The translations under genes were made by a program, and so were the position numbers. A DNA stretch of 62,829 nucleotides from assembly GCA_000012145.1 (NCBI GenBank), contig CP000054.1, forward strand, positions 1-62,829. Direction: 5' to 3'. Position 1 is the first letter of the stretch; every line of letters starts with the position of its first letter. This DNA is from Rickettsia felis URRWXCal2. GTDB taxonomy: Bacteria; Pseudomonadota; Alphaproteobacteria; Rickettsiales; Rickettsiaceae. This document shows, one piece after another, positions 1 through 9,060 of this stretch. Below the pieces are notes generated by a model. That model was given only the letters and a program-made list of their open reading frames with translations. It did no database searches and was not told the origin of the DNA.

Positions 1-139
1 TATCAGAAACATCAGGGTGGTCTTGACGATATTCAGTAATAATTTTTGATAATTTATCCTGAGTAGATTTTGTAGCCAACTGCTTTGCCCTAACTTGTAC
101 TACCATATGAGCAATTTGTTTTGTATTTATTGTAATCAT
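1..139 (-). CDS. N-terminal part of the origin-spanning 411-aa protein (continues at 61733..62829)
   Basis: The ATG on the minus strand at 139..137 opens a frame that runs off base 1 without a stop. If the window is a circle, the frame continues at 62829 and stays open to 61733. The 139 bases here plus the 140 bases before the internal Met at 62689 make exactly 93 codons, so the frame is preserved. A strong Shine-Dalgarno (AGGAGG, about 5 nt before the ATG) supports this start. This segment gives the first 46 residues, starting MITINTKQIAHMVV; it is hydrophilic with no signal peptide. See the 61733 entry for the rest. Confidence 0.8.
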   Translation of the reverse strand, partial: MITINTKQIAHMVVQVRAKQLATKSTQDKLSKIITEYRQDHPDVSD

Positions 140-299
140 TAATCCCTCCTATAAATTTTAGATTTGTATCTCACTATACAGCATATTTTACAAAGTTTCA
201 GACAAGATGAAGTTAAAGGTGAGTCTACACGGCGTATAAAAATACGTGAGTACAGACGAGACCTGAAAAATTCGTTTGTATCAAGCTTTGTGAAATATA

Positions 300-998
300 T
301 GGTGTTATCTTGACCATATATTTTAGCATTACGAGGAGGAGGAATTACTGGCGTAATACCACGATTACTCAATTTCTCAACTCCTCCTACTAACAGTAAG
401 CACCATCACCAATTACTCTATCTGCTCTGATATATTCTCTGGTATTAAGGACTCTAACATCTCTATATCAGCAGTATGGCAATCAGTAATCTCAACATTA
501 TGAATATTCATTGCAGGATCTATAGAAATATGCATTTTCTGCCATGGCTTATTCTTACAGACTTTATTGTATTTCGTTGCATACCAGTTACTAGCTGTAT
601 TAAATCTAAGACCTGTGCTATCTATTATCAGAGATATAGCTCTGCCATTCTTGATACGACCAGCAAGTTTATTGCAAAACTGTTTGACCTCTAATAGAGT
701 CTGCGAAAATAAACCACAAGTAACCTGTTATTTGACGCTGTCCGAAACCAAATAAACGATATAATGTATAAATTAGTTGTATATATGGTACTTGGTATGT
801 CGTTGCCCTCCCAGATTCTCCCTCTACGTAAGGTTCGACATTAATGAATAAAGACTCTAAATCGCCTTCAGGAAAATACAGGCTGATCATCCCTCTTTGT
901 CTTAAACTCTTGTTATATTGCGACCAGTTGGTTACTTTATATTTTGGTTTATCTACATTTCTTGGTAAACCTGTTTTTGCTCTTTCTTTGTATGGCAT
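300..998 (-). pseudogene. Degraded IS5-type transposase
   Basis: On the minus strand the frame from 998 begins MPYKERAKTGLPRNVDK and resembles the N-terminus of IS5-group DDE transposases. It breaks near 700 and resumes in another frame as LLEVKQFCNKLAGRIKNG, followed by the catalytic-core region LIIDSTGLRF and WQKMHISIDPAMNIHNVEIT. Another shift near 420 leads to RGITPVIPPPRNAKIYGQ, a typical stretch of this family, after which similarity ends close to the origin-spanning gene. At least two frame changes and the loss of both ends make it non-functional. No terminal inverted repeats were recognised. The family call rests on remembered motifs. Confidence 0.7.
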
Positions 999-1180
999 TC
1001 TAAATTTATAACTTATCTAATTCAGAACATTATATATCATTCCCTCTATACTTTATAGATGCTTTTAATACCCTTCCGAAACAAAGCCCCTCATAACTCA
1101 CTTTATTAAAATATATTTTAGTATGTCAAGAAAGTAAAACGTAATTTTTACGTTTTTTATAAACATATTTACTGAGGATC

Positions 1181-1674
1181 ATGAACGTTTCTAATAATAT
1201 AAAAAAATTTCTATATAAGAATATAGATAATATTGATATTAGTCGTAAAGAATTCTGCATTACAACCGGCATTCCATATTCAACACTTTCTAATCTTATC
1301 ATTCTATGAGTCCAAATCCAGATTTTATCACTATTGTGAAAATAGCAAATTATTTTAATTGTGCGGTTGATCAAGTAGTGGGTAGACGCAAATTTTTACC
1401 TTCAATAAATTTAATAGTATCTTTTAATAATCCAGACTTAAATGACATAAATTCTAATCTCTGTAATTTTTTAAAAGCAAAATTATCTCAAGATAATATA
1501 TCACCTTATTTATTAAGCAAAAATATTGGTTTTAGTAAAAAAATAATACATTGTTTTTTAAAAGCAAACTCTCCTTATAAAATGCTTAGCACTAATGTTA
1601 TTATCGCACTTGCTGATTATTTTAATGTCTCTGTAGACGATATGATAGAACGATATCCTACAACCAAACAATAA
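1181..1674 (+). pseudogene. Frameshifted two-domain XRE/HTH regulator
   Basis: ATG 1181 opens MNVSNNIKKFLYKNIDNIDI and reaches a TGA at about 1309. The next frame carries straight on with SPNPDFITIVKIANYFNCAV, so a one-base indel near 1300 splits one gene. The rejoined product has two consecutive HTH units, each ending in an ALADYFN(V)SVDDMI-type segment, the arrangement also seen in the intact HTH gene at 28872..29534. The second unit (from about 1450) is intact and could still be made from the internal ATG at 1306, which has no clear ribosome binding site. It lies just before the parA1 operon and could have been its regulator. Function is inferred from the fold only. Confidence 0.65.
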
Positions 1675-1686
1675 CTTTTTCATAAA

Positions 1687-1838
1687 ACGTATTACAATTG
1701 TAATACGTATGTATTATTAATGTAACACGTTTTACTAGTTTATATTATTACTGATGTATCACACTTGTATATCGATCACTAATTATTATATAGACAATAA
1801 TTTTATTTCGTGGTACGTGTGTATTACAATTGTATCAC
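1687..1838. promoter_or_regulatory. Cluster of ATTACA-N2-TGTAAT sites before parA1 (operator or parS)
   Basis: A perfect 22-bp palindrome at 1687-1708 has the core ATTACAATTGTAAT. A near-copy, ATTACAATTGTATC, lies at 1823-1836, 16 nt before the parA1 start, and a weaker relative lies at 1756-1773. The same arms with spacer TG (ATTACATGTGTAAT) recur after the downstream partner gene at 2949-2962. Sites of one type on both sides of a parA operon are what an autoregulatory operator or centromere would look like. Binding is inferred. Confidence 0.55.
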
Positions 1839-1851
1839 ATGGAGATTGTGT

Positions 1852-2625
1852 ATGTCCTCTAAAATTATTGCAATAATAAATCAAAAAGGTGGTGTAGGTA
1901 AATCTACTATTGCTGTTAATCTTTCCTTTGGTTTATATAAAAAAACATCGCGAGTATTACTGATAGACCTTGATCCTCAGGCTCATTCCAGTTGTATATA
2001 TTGCCCAGAAACAATTTTATACGATAAAACGATTGCCACTGCTTTTATTAATAAAAAGATAGATATTAATAATTTAATATTAGAAGCAATAGTGCATAAT
2101 GAAAAATTAAATAATCTCAAAATTATTCCTTCTAATATAAAACTTGCAACTGTTATTGAGCAAATTAGTAGTACTGTTTACAGAGAAAGAATATTACAAA
2201 ATCATTTAAACACTATAAAAAAAGATTATGATTATATAATTCTAGATTGTCCACCAACACTAGGGATATTAGCCGTAAATGCCATATATTGTGCAAATTC
2301 AATAATTATTCCTACAAATTATGGCAGGTATTCGCTAGATGGAATGGCTGATTTATTAACAGCGATTCAGGAAATCAAAGAGGATCACGATTACAAATTT
2401 TTTATTCTAAAAAATTTGTATGAACAAAAAAATTCTCAAACTAATAGATATATTAATGAACAGTTAAAAGCTTTAGATGAACATTTATTAACGACTATTA
2501 TTAGAAAAAATGAAGCTATTAACCAAGCACAAATTAATAATCTTCCTATACAAATATTTAATAGTTCCTCAAAAGGTGCACAAGATTTTAGCTTATTAGT
2601 GGACGAGGTAATACATTATGCATAA
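1852..2625 (+). CDS. parA: ParA-type partition ATPase, module 1
   Basis: This encodes a 257-aa Walker-type ATPase for plasmid segregation. The deviant Walker A motif KGGVGKST lies near residue 11 and is followed by [20 protein letters not shown] is the A' motif and [13 protein letters not shown] is the Walker B region. A longer frame opens at 1810, but ATG 1852 has GGAG at 1841-1844 and places the KGGVGKS motif at the usual distance from the N-terminus, so it is chosen. It overlaps the next gene by 8 nt, indicating translational coupling. Copies of an ATTACA-N2-TGTAAT site precede it, suggesting autoregulation. A second, different ParA is at 20040..20675, and a fragment identical to part of this gene is fused to parA2 sequence at 17199. 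Confidence 0.93.
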   Translation: MSSKIIAIINQKGGVGKSTIAVNLSFGLYKKTSRVLLIDLDPQAHSSCIYCPETILYDKTIATAFINKKIDINNLILEAIVHNEKLNNLKIIPSNIKLATVIEQISSTVYRERILQNHLNTIKKDYDYIILDCPPTLGILAVNAIYCANSIIIPTNYGRYSLDGMADLLTAIQEIKEDHDYKFFILKNLYEQKNSQTNRYINEQLKALDEHLLTTIIRKNEAINQAQINNLPIQIFNSSSKGAQDFSLLVDEVIHYA

Positions 2626-2938
2626 ATCTAAAATAAATCCGTTAGTAGAAAGTAAGCTTTCAAAAACTGTTGCAAAAATAATTTCAGAAAAACCTATAGA
2701 AAAAAGTGGATTTATTACCTCATCCAATAATAAAACAACTCATTATAAAACAAAAACCTTTCGTTTAAGACAGCTAGATGCAGAAAACCTTATAAAAATT
2801 ATTAAAGCTGTGAATCATTATAATCATAGAAAAACATATTCAGATTCCGAAGTTATTAGGGGTTTGATTAATTTCATATCAGATAATTTAGATACTAATA
2901 TAAAAAAATTAACTAGTTATATTAATTCTTCCTCATAA
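2618..2938 (+). CDS. Small partner of ParA1 (probable DNA-binding partition protein)
   Basis: This 106-aa basic protein overlaps the end of parA1 by 8 nt, the usual position of the centromere-binding partner in small par operons. The N-terminal half is lysine-rich and probably flexible. The C-terminal part, with [18 protein letters not shown] followed by [16 protein letters not shown], has the strand-helix-helix pattern of ribbon-helix-helix DNA-binding proteins. I did not recognise a specific named family. The role as ParB analogue rests on position, size and fold impression. An ATTACA-TG-TGTAAT site 11 nt after its stop may be its target. Confidence 0.65.
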   Translation: MHKSKINPLVESKLSKTVAKIISEKPIEKSGFITSSNNKTTHYKTKTFRLRQLDAENLIKIIKAVNHYNHRKTYSDSEVIRGLINFISDNLDTNIKKLTSYINSSS

Positions 2939-3097
2939 CAATGTAAATATTACATGTGTAATACATAGGTAATATTTATATTATAAAAAGTTTTTTAAAA
3001 TATTACAAAAAATATAAATAAATAATATTTTATATTGCATTGTAAAAATATCTGTTGTATTTTTTATTAAAGTTTATAACTAAAGTGATATATCTAA
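2939..3097. promoter_or_regulatory. AT-rich intergenic segment with a par-type site
   Basis: The segment begins with ATTACATGTGTAAT at 2949-2962, whose arms are identical to those of the sites before parA1. It continues as an almost pure A/T stretch to about 3090. Such a stretch next to par and rep genes could be part of the replication origin, but no iteron series was found, so no origin is assigned. Confidence 0.35.
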
Positions 3098-3274
3098 GTG
3101 AACAAAAAATCTACTTCTGATGGGAAAATTAAAATTTCAGTCAATATACCAGAAAGGTTGTTAATAGAATTAGACCATTATAGGGCTCAGGAAAATCAAG
3201 ATAGATCTATTTGGATTACTAGTGCTATAATGGAAAAATTAGCATCCATTAAACTACAAAAGCGGAAGGAGTAA
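3098..3274 (+). CDS. Small CopG/ribbon-helix-helix protein
   Basis: This short frame starts at a GTG and encodes 58 aa. The core KIKISVNIPERLLIELDHYR is a typical ribbon-helix-helix strand and first helix, and the following RSIWITSAIMEKLA is the second helix. The C-terminus is basic (KLQKRKE). It lies between the par module and the replication initiator, where plasmids often keep a copy-number or transcription repressor. No strong ribosome binding site is visible upstream, so the exact start is uncertain, but the RHH pattern covers the whole frame. It may repress the rep gene 167 bp downstream; that is inference. Confidence 0.6.
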   Translation: MNKKSTSDGKIKISVNIPERLLIELDHYRAQENQDRSIWITSAIMEKLASIKLQKRKE

Positions 3275-3420
3275 AATATAGGAGTTAAGTTTCTAAATAG
3301 ATAGAAACCCAACACCCACAAGAATGAAGATATTTTAAATAAAATGCATCCAACATTTTGCTATCTACATTTTTATGTGTATCATTTTTTTACAAAAAAG
3401 TCAAAGGTTTCAGGTACTTA

Positions 3421-3436
3421 GCTCCATAAAAGGAGC
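3421..3436 (+). promoter_or_regulatory. Hairpin covering the rep ribosome binding site
   Basis: GCTCC at 3421-3425 pairs with GGAGC at 3432-3436, so the Shine-Dalgarno of the initiator gene (ATG 3442) lies in the 3' arm of a small hairpin. The second rep copy has the same arms at 19099-19114 with one loop change. This could limit initiator translation. Confidence 0.5.
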
Positions 3437-3441
3437 ATAAA

Positions 3442-5766
3442 ATGCAATTATTTTATCCACTTGGGTTACCAAGTGAAAATATAGGTATACATGGGTTCCA
3501 TGATACCACAAAGAATCAACCACAATCATACATCCCAATAACTGGATGTGTCTTATCTCACATATTATCATGCTCTAGGTTATCTTCCCTTGAGAAGATG
3601 TATTTTATCTTAGCTGATTCTCTTATCTGTATTAACTCATCTAAAGGACGTAATAGATCTATAGCTCTTCCTGCTACAAGCTGGGCTGAGAGACTTTCTT
3701 GTTCTAAATCTAAAGTGTTTATATTACAGAAATCCCTAGAAGATAAAGGATATTTCATTATATATAGAGATAAGAACGATCAGGGACAGAATAATCGTAA
3801 TACTATTACTACTACTATTCCTGATCATGTTTTTAGTGATCTTAAATATGAACCTGATAGATTTAATTTAAATTCTGATAGTGATATAGAGACTCAGAGT
3901 ACTAATCATTCTCAGTCAGATAATCTAGATTCTATAGATAAAACATTCATACCTACATTAGAAGGTAAGAGACAACATCTTGCAAAAACTAAGATGTTTA
4001 TTAGAGTACCTTATAAGTTCTTAAAAGAATTAAATTCTAATTGTAACATTTCTGCAACATCTAAAGTTGTATTATTACATCTTTTCACAAAGATGTATAA
4101 ATCTTCGGTTTGTAAGTACGATTATAACTGTTTTGGTAGTAGATATGATTATGGCAACGCTGTTGATTATTTAACACAAAATTCAAATTCTATTGTTACA
4201 TCATATCAAGAACTTCAACAAGAACTTAAATTACACAGAAATAGCCTTACTAAGGCATTACAGACTCTAGAAACAGCTAATCTTATTAAGAGGGGTCAGA
4301 TAGTTATTAAAAATGATAATTATTATAACAGCAGAGCTGATAAATCATTATGGAGAATATCTCTTGTAAATGCACTTCGTATAACTAATGATAGTACTCT
4401 TCATGAACAAAAAGGACAAATTGGATATGATGAGCAGGAAGAACGATTTGATAAGACTCAGTTATTAATCAGTACCTCAAATACAACAATACGCACTAAT
4501 GATCAGAAAAATGATACAGGCAAAAATAGGGTCCGAGAATCCTTTTCGGAAAAGGGATGCACTAAACATGACCCTCCTTGCACTGATTCTGGTCAATTAT
4601 ATATTAAATACTTTATAGTAAATAATAATATTAATAAAAATATAGATTATATAGATGTAAAATCTGAAGAAGAGTTTTTGGAAAACGAGCTTTGCTCGTT
4701 TCCATCTGAATCTTATAACAATTCTTTTAAAAGTTCTATTAAGGCTAAACCATCTTGTTCTAATACTACCTCTGAATCCGCTGCAAGAACCATCAAAAAT
4801 ACATCTGAATATAAGGAACTAAGGAATTTCTATCCACTTTCTGAACAAGATGTAGATACGCTTAACTTTAGAGCTGGTAGAGAATTTAGCAATAATTTTA
4901 TGAATCAGTTATTACTGAAGCTCTACATCAAATATCCTGAGAAGAGATTTAAGAACAAATTTTCGTTCTTAAGCTACATGGAGAAGATTCTAAAGAATGA
5001 GAAGCATCAAGGACCTTTAGTAAATCATACAACATTTAGATTTAGCTGTAATATAGGAGCAATAGAGAAAAACTTACTCGAATATGAGAAATACTTAAAC
5101 CAAATAGAAAGCTCATTTGATACCAGTAAAGATATGCAGATAAGGAAGAAGATAGCCGGAAGATTTAGTACTAATGTGGCATATGAAATACTAAAGGAGG
5201 TAGAGTTTAAAACAAACAATGATAATAGCTTTATACTTGCGTTAGTTCCAAACCAACTTGCTTTAAGCGAGCGACAAATAGCAACATTAAGTGAGCAACT
5301 AGAAGCAGTATATGGAATTAACGGTTATTACGTTACGGTGTTGGAAGGAGATGTAAATCCTGAAGATGTAGAATATGCTGAAAGGAGTAGAGGGAAAAAA
5401 GAGATAGCAATAGGAGTAAACAATGAAATGATTTATCCTAAAACTGCAGTATTTGATAATGTAGAAAATGATACCCCTATTGATATTCCAGCTAGTAACA
5501 GCGTTGTGAATACAACTAACGAAAACACCGTCTGGAATCAAATACGGAAAGGCTTAAGAGAAGAGCTAGGGGAAGCTGTAGATGAGACTTGGTTTTCTAA
5601 AGCAGAGGCTAAAGAATGCAAGGAAACAAAAACCCTGACCCTAACAATGCCAACAAGGTTTATGTCTGATTGGGTTAGAAATAATTACTCGCATGTTATA
5701 AGAGGGCTTAGCGAAGGATATAAAATTAATTACAAATTTAAGGAAGTGTTTAAATGCCATTATTAA
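3442..5766 (+). CDS. Plasmid replication initiator with a C-terminal DnaA domain-I-like module
   Basis: This 774-aa protein has three parts. An N-terminal region (to about residue 120) contains helix-rich winged-helix sequence (AERLSCSKSKVFILQKSLED). A second winged-helix region around 250-300 includes LKLHRNSLTKALQTLE. A C-terminal module (about 690-770) with NTVWNQIRKGLREELGE, LTLTMPTRFMSDWVRNNY resembles the N-terminal domain of DnaA, the part that contacts DnaB and DiaA-type partners. Rickettsial plasmid genes of this kind are known as DnaA-like initiators. The start has an SD in a hairpin. A second copy at 17327..19093 is broken, so this is probably the working initiator. Its end overlaps the next ATG (5754) by 13 nt. 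Confidence 0.85.
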   Translation: MQLFYPLGLPSENIGIHGFHDTTKNQPQSYIPITGCVLSHILSCSRLSSLEKMYFILADSLICINSSKGRNRSIALPATSWAERLSCSKSKVFILQKSLEDKGYFIIYRDKNDQGQNNRNTITTTIPDHVFSDLKYEPDRFNLNSDSDIETQSTNHSQSDNLDSIDKTFIPTLEGKRQHLAKTKMFIRVPYKFLKELNSNCNISATSKVVLLHLFTKMYKSSVCKYDYNCFGSRYDYGNAVDYLTQNSNSIVTSYQELQQELKLHRNSLTKALQTLETANLIKRGQIVIKNDNYYNSRADKSLWRISLVNALRITNDSTLHEQKGQIGYDEQEERFDKTQLLISTSNTTIRTNDQKNDTGKNRVRESFSEKGCTKHDPPCTDSGQLYIKYFIVNNNINKNIDYIDVKSEEEFLENELCSFPSESYNNSFKSSIKAKPSCSNTTSESAARTIKNTSEYKELRNFYPLSEQDVDTLNFRAGREFSNNFMNQLLLKLYIKYPEKRFKNKFSFLSYMEKILKNEKHQGPLVNHTTFRFSCNIGAIEKNLLEYEKYLNQIESSFDTSKDMQIRKKIAGRFSTNVAYEILKEVEFKTNNDNSFILALVPNQLALSERQIATLSEQLEAVYGINGYYVTVLEGDVNPEDVEYAERSRGKKEIAIGVNNEMIYPKTAVFDNVENDTPIDIPASNSVVNTTNENTVWNQIRKGLREELGEAVDETWFSKAEAKECKETKTLTLTMPTRFMSDWVRNNYSHVIRGLSEGYKINYKFKEVFKCHY
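4683..4701. repeat. Short hairpin inside the rep coding region
   Basis: AAACGAGC and GCTCGTTT are separated by TTT within the rep frame. The same hairpin is kept in the second rep copy near 18390. It encodes ENELCSF and may be coding chance or a small structural element. Confidence 0.35.
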
Positions 5767-7185
5767 ATGAACGTGATGTTGAAACACGAATTGAAGAACA
5801 ACTTAAAAATCTTGAATGGATTGACAATCCTAGTTTACCTAATCGTAATGTTTACAAACAAAATCCAAAAACAGAAAAACAGAGGAAAGCATTAGGTAGT
5901 AAGCGACCTGATTATACACTTTATCGTGATAATAGTGATGACCCCCTTATTGTTATTGAAGCGAAGCGACCTAATACAAATCTTTCACAAGCTTTAGAGC
6001 AAGGTAACAATTATGCTAAAGCTATTAATGCACCTATTGTTATAGCAACAGATGGAATATTTGCTAAAACTTTTCATACTAAAATGCAGAAACCACTTTT
6101 TCTTGACAAGGAAGAAATTAGTAAGATTATTCAACAATCGTTAGCTATTGAATATATTGATAAGAACGAATATTTTAGCATTGATGAGAAAGTAATTAAA
6201 AGTCGAGACGAATTACTAACGATATTCAAAGAAATCAACAATCAATTCAAGGATGCGGGAGTAAGTAGAGGATTGCCTCGAATTGAATTGTTTTGCAATC
6301 TTCTTTTCTTAAAAGTCATTACAGAATTAGTAGGTACTAATAGTCTTATTCATTCGCTTCCGGACTGGTGCACATGGGATAAAATAAAGGCAAAAAAGGG
6401 AGATGATTTATGGACTTTTATCAATACACAAGCTTTTGATTATTTAAGCTTTTGATTATTTCCAAAAGGCTTATGGTGGAGATGTATTGAGTCCTATTGA
6501 AACTTTGGTAAAACCATCAATTTTGAACACTATTGTAGCAAAATTAGATGATTTACATTTATCAGCAACGCATAGTGACATAAAAGGTGATGCTTTTGAA
6601 TATTTTCTACGAAATTATGGAGGAGCTGATACTGATTTTGGCGAGTATTTCACTCCAAGACATATAGTAACTGCTTTGGTCAATTTGCTAGACCCCAAGT
6701 TTGGTGAGAAAGTTTACGATCCATTTTGTGGTACTGGAGGTATGCTTATTACATCGTATAAGCATATTTACGATAATTTAAGTTTAAGAACACCGGAAAA
6801 CATACAAAGATTAAAAAAACAGACTGTTTATGGCGGGGAAATCACTAAGATGTATCGTATTGCTAAAATGAATATGATATTAGCAGGAGATGGACATAGC
6901 AATATCGTAAGACAAAATAGTTATGGTACCCCTGATACTATAAAGCAAATAGATGTTATTAAAGATGGTTTTGTTACTAAAGAGAATATAAAGATAAAAT
7001 ACGATGTAGTAATTAGCAATATGCCTTTTGGTCGTAAAATGAAGACAGAGCATGCAGGGCTGTATGGTTTTAATACTAGATCAGCTGAAATTACAGGAGT
7101 TTTACACTGTTTAAATTCATTAAATAATAATGAAAATGCAAGATTAGGCTTAATAGTTCCTGAGGGCATTTTGTTTGATAAAAGA
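5754..7185 (+). pseudogene. Single-chain restriction-modification protein (HsdR_N-like nuclease plus HsdM-like methylase), disrupted and truncated
   Basis: The first frame (5754..6455) carries a PD-(D/E)XK nuclease-like signature, RPDYTLY followed by PLIVIEAKRP, typical of the N-terminal domain of type I restriction subunits. The second frame (6487 on) is an adenine methylase: HSDIKGDAFEYFL, FGEYFTPRHIV, the SAM motif DPFCGTGG and the catalytic-type motif SNMPFG (usually NPPF). The two frames are one gene: removing one copy of the 16-bp duplication at 6430-6461 restores a continuous reading frame through FDYFQKAYGGDVLSPIE. The methylase ends abruptly after LGLIVPEGILFDK at about 7185, where unrelated inverted sequence begins, so the specificity region is lost. 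Its start overlaps the rep stop. Some of the methylase could still be translated but is unlikely to be active. Confidence 0.8.
6430..6461 (+). repeat. 16-bp tandem duplication that shifts the R-M reading frame
   Basis: The unit AAGCTTTTGATTATTT occurs twice head to tail. Sixteen is not a multiple of three, and the duplication brings a stop codon into frame. Deleting either unit reconnects the nuclease and methylase halves. Confidence 0.9.
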
Positions 7186-7189
7186 GAGC

Positions 7190-7785
7190 TGATAAGTATT
7201 AGGTCTATATCTTTGTCTGATGCCTTAATCTCCTCTTCGTCTCCAGTAAATTTGTATATATGTTTAGTGATATTATTAATATTATCACTAATTCTTTGTG
7301 TGTTGCCGTTATCACCAATTACGGCTATACTTCTCTCAGCTTCCTCTTCCATACTCATAGCAGCTACACCAAGAATGATATTGCTACTATTTCTTATCAT
7401 CAGCTCATCTATTAACTTCTTGGTTCTTGATAATGCTGTTAATCTAACTAGTAAACACTATAATATTAATTGGATATGTTATTAATTCATCTGCACCTGC
7501 ATTAAAAGCTTGAATTCTTATATCAGTATCCTCTTTTTCTGCTATCATGACAACAGGTATATAAGTAGTAGAAGGATTCTGCTTTAATCTAGTACAAATC
7601 TTAATGCCGTCTACCTCCTCTAAATCGATTCCAAGTATTATTACATCAATTTTGTATTTAGCTATATGTGCCATGGTCTGACTAGAGTTCTCTGCTATAC
7701 AGTATAATACTCTTTATATAATCTTGCCTCTAGCGGACTAATTCTTTCGCGATCCTTTGATACTAATAATATGTTTGCGGCCATA
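7190..7785 (-). pseudogene. Fragment of a PleD-like response regulator (receiver domains)
   Basis: On the minus strand, pieces in three frames make one receiver-domain chain: NILLVSKDRERISPLEARLYK, then after a shift AENSSQTMAHIAKYKIDVII, LEEVDGIKICTRLKQ, YIPVVMIAEKEDTD, AFNAGADELITYPIN. After another shift near 7460 it goes on to a second unit with IILGVAAMSMEEEAERSIAV. The order (phospho-acceptor region, T/A region, K/P region, linker, second receiver) matches PleD, a diguanylate cyclase regulator that Rickettsia species carry on the chromosome. The GGDEF part is absent and the end is fused back-to-back to the truncated methylase. It is probably a chromosomal fragment brought in by recombination. 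Confidence 0.7.
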
Positions 7786-7924
7786 TGTTTTCTTCTTGAT
7801 TGGATATTTACTAATAAGACTTTAGATTATATAAAATCTCTACAGTGGTCTTGCTATTTCTATAGTTTTACTTATAATGCCCTTTTTTGCAATAAAATTA
7901 CGGATAGCTTCATAATGAATAACA

Positions 7925-8308
7925 ATGAGCTCATTGATACATGTTACAATAATCACAATAATATTATATGTGCCTAAAAATAAGCATATTACTATTTCAG
8001 ATCTGAGTATATATGATGGGATAACACTCGTTCCTAAAAGCGGTGTATATAGCAAAATGGATGAGACTCGTGTATTTAATAAAGAGGCATTTGAAACCAT
8101 TGAACTAGAAATCAATCCTCCCGACACCTCAAGCAATGCTTCGGATGATTCAGATGGTATTTCATCTACTTCGGATCAGCTGTCTAGCGATTCTTCAAGC
8201 GTTTTATGCAGTTCTTGCTGTAGTTCTTTAGATATTTCAGATTTTTTATCATCTGATGATGATATGGACCTGACGGGTAACAATGCCGCTGATTTAGCAA
8301 ATAACTAA
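7925..8308 (+). CDS. Hypothetical protein with an acidic serine-rich tail
   Basis: This 127-aa frame begins with a hydrophobic stretch (IHVTIITIILYV) that could be a membrane anchor. A middle part follows (ISDLSIYDGITLVPKSG), and the last 55 residues are dominated by Ser and Asp (SSNASDDSD, SSDDDMDLTG). I recognise no family. The start is uncertain, and the upstream frame from 7771 may belong to a longer, broken form. Ser/Asp-rich tails occur in secreted or surface proteins of Rickettsia, including the autotransporter at 21009 on this plasmid. It could be a remnant. Confidence 0.4.
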   Translation: MSSLIHVTIITIILYVPKNKHITISDLSIYDGITLVPKSGVYSKMDETRVFNKEAFETIELEINPPDTSSNASDDSDGISSTSDQLSSDSSSVLCSSCCSSLDISDFLSSDDDMDLTGNNAADLANN

Positions 8309-8387
8309 ATCATTTCGATGCTTTCTTTATTGCTTATTGCTAAAATCTGCTTCTAACAAAAAGTGATGCTCAATAACAATAGTGCTA

Positions 8388-8903
8388 TTAGACTTCTACC
8401 GCTATTAATTGAGCATTATTACCTATCAGATGGTAGCCTTCGTTTACAGCACTTGTTGAGTTAGGCGTATATGTATCAAATAATAAAGGTTCATGTTGAT
8501 CATTACTACCAAAGAATGATGTTACATATTCAGCAAGAGGCTCATAAGCACCTGATAAATGAATCGCTGCCTCCTGTAATTTATTTACAGCATTTAAACC
8601 ATCATCTATAGCTTTACTGAACAGTTGCTGATCTTTAGTGATGGCATTACTTGCCTTGATTATTGTTTCTACTACCTCATATATAATAAAACCATTTTTT
8701 ACTATACTCTCTAACTTTGTATCAGTAAGATTTAATTGTTTTGTTTTTGATAAAGCTACAGTAGCAAGTACTCCATATTTATTAATTACCTTAGGTATAT
8801 CTAAGAAATGATTTACTGATGAATATGTTAAAGCTATTGCGTCATTTAAACAATTAAATGCTTGTGTTATTTTAAATTCGTATCCTTCTTGATTATAACT
8901 CAT
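8388..8903 (-). CDS. Hypothetical 171-aa helical protein
   Basis: The gene has a good Shine-Dalgarno (AAAGGAG, about 8 nt before the ATG). The product is mostly predicted helix with short hydrophobic patches (GFIIYEVVETIIKASNAI) but no clear signal peptide or membrane segment. The last 45 residues look looser (NEGYHLIGNNAQLIAVEV). I recognise no domain. It stands alone, with more than 150 bp on either side. The intact frame and ribosome binding site support a real gene of unknown function. Confidence 0.65.
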   Translation of the reverse strand: MSYNQEGYEFKITQAFNCLNDAIALTYSSVNHFLDIPKVINKYGVLATVALSKTKQLNLTDTKLESIVKNGFIIYEVVETIIKASNAITKDQQLFSKAIDDGLNAVNKLQEAAIHLSGAYEPLAEYVTSFFGSNDQHEPLLFDTYTPNSTSAVNEGYHLIGNNAQLIAVEV

Positions 8904-9060
8904 AATAATACTCCTTTTTAAATTTAACTTGCCTTACTAAAAGTGCAGAGCTATATACTGTTTTTATATTCAACAGGACTGCCAAGCTAAAGAACAATAA
9001 AACCCTATATTTAGTATATTACCACATTTCATGGTAATATACTACTATTTTATGATCAAT

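Noticed and set aside
139..372. 77-aa minus-strand frame beginning MSNRGITPVIPPPRN
   Set aside because: Its first part is a shifted piece of the IS5-type transposase relic, and the rest runs into the start region of the origin-spanning gene with no family resemblance.
2939..3441. Replication origin with iterons
   Set aside because: The segment is AT-rich and well placed, but I could not find a series of direct repeats or a DnaA box group, so no origin was called.
6921..7400. 159-aa minus-strand frame
   Set aside because: It is a run-through: the first third is the PleD-like fragment and the remainder is antisense to the methylase domain.
7771..7977. 68-aa plus-strand frame
   Set aside because: No ribosome binding site or recognisable protein pattern; it overlaps the PleD fragment end and the start of the 7925 frame in another phase.
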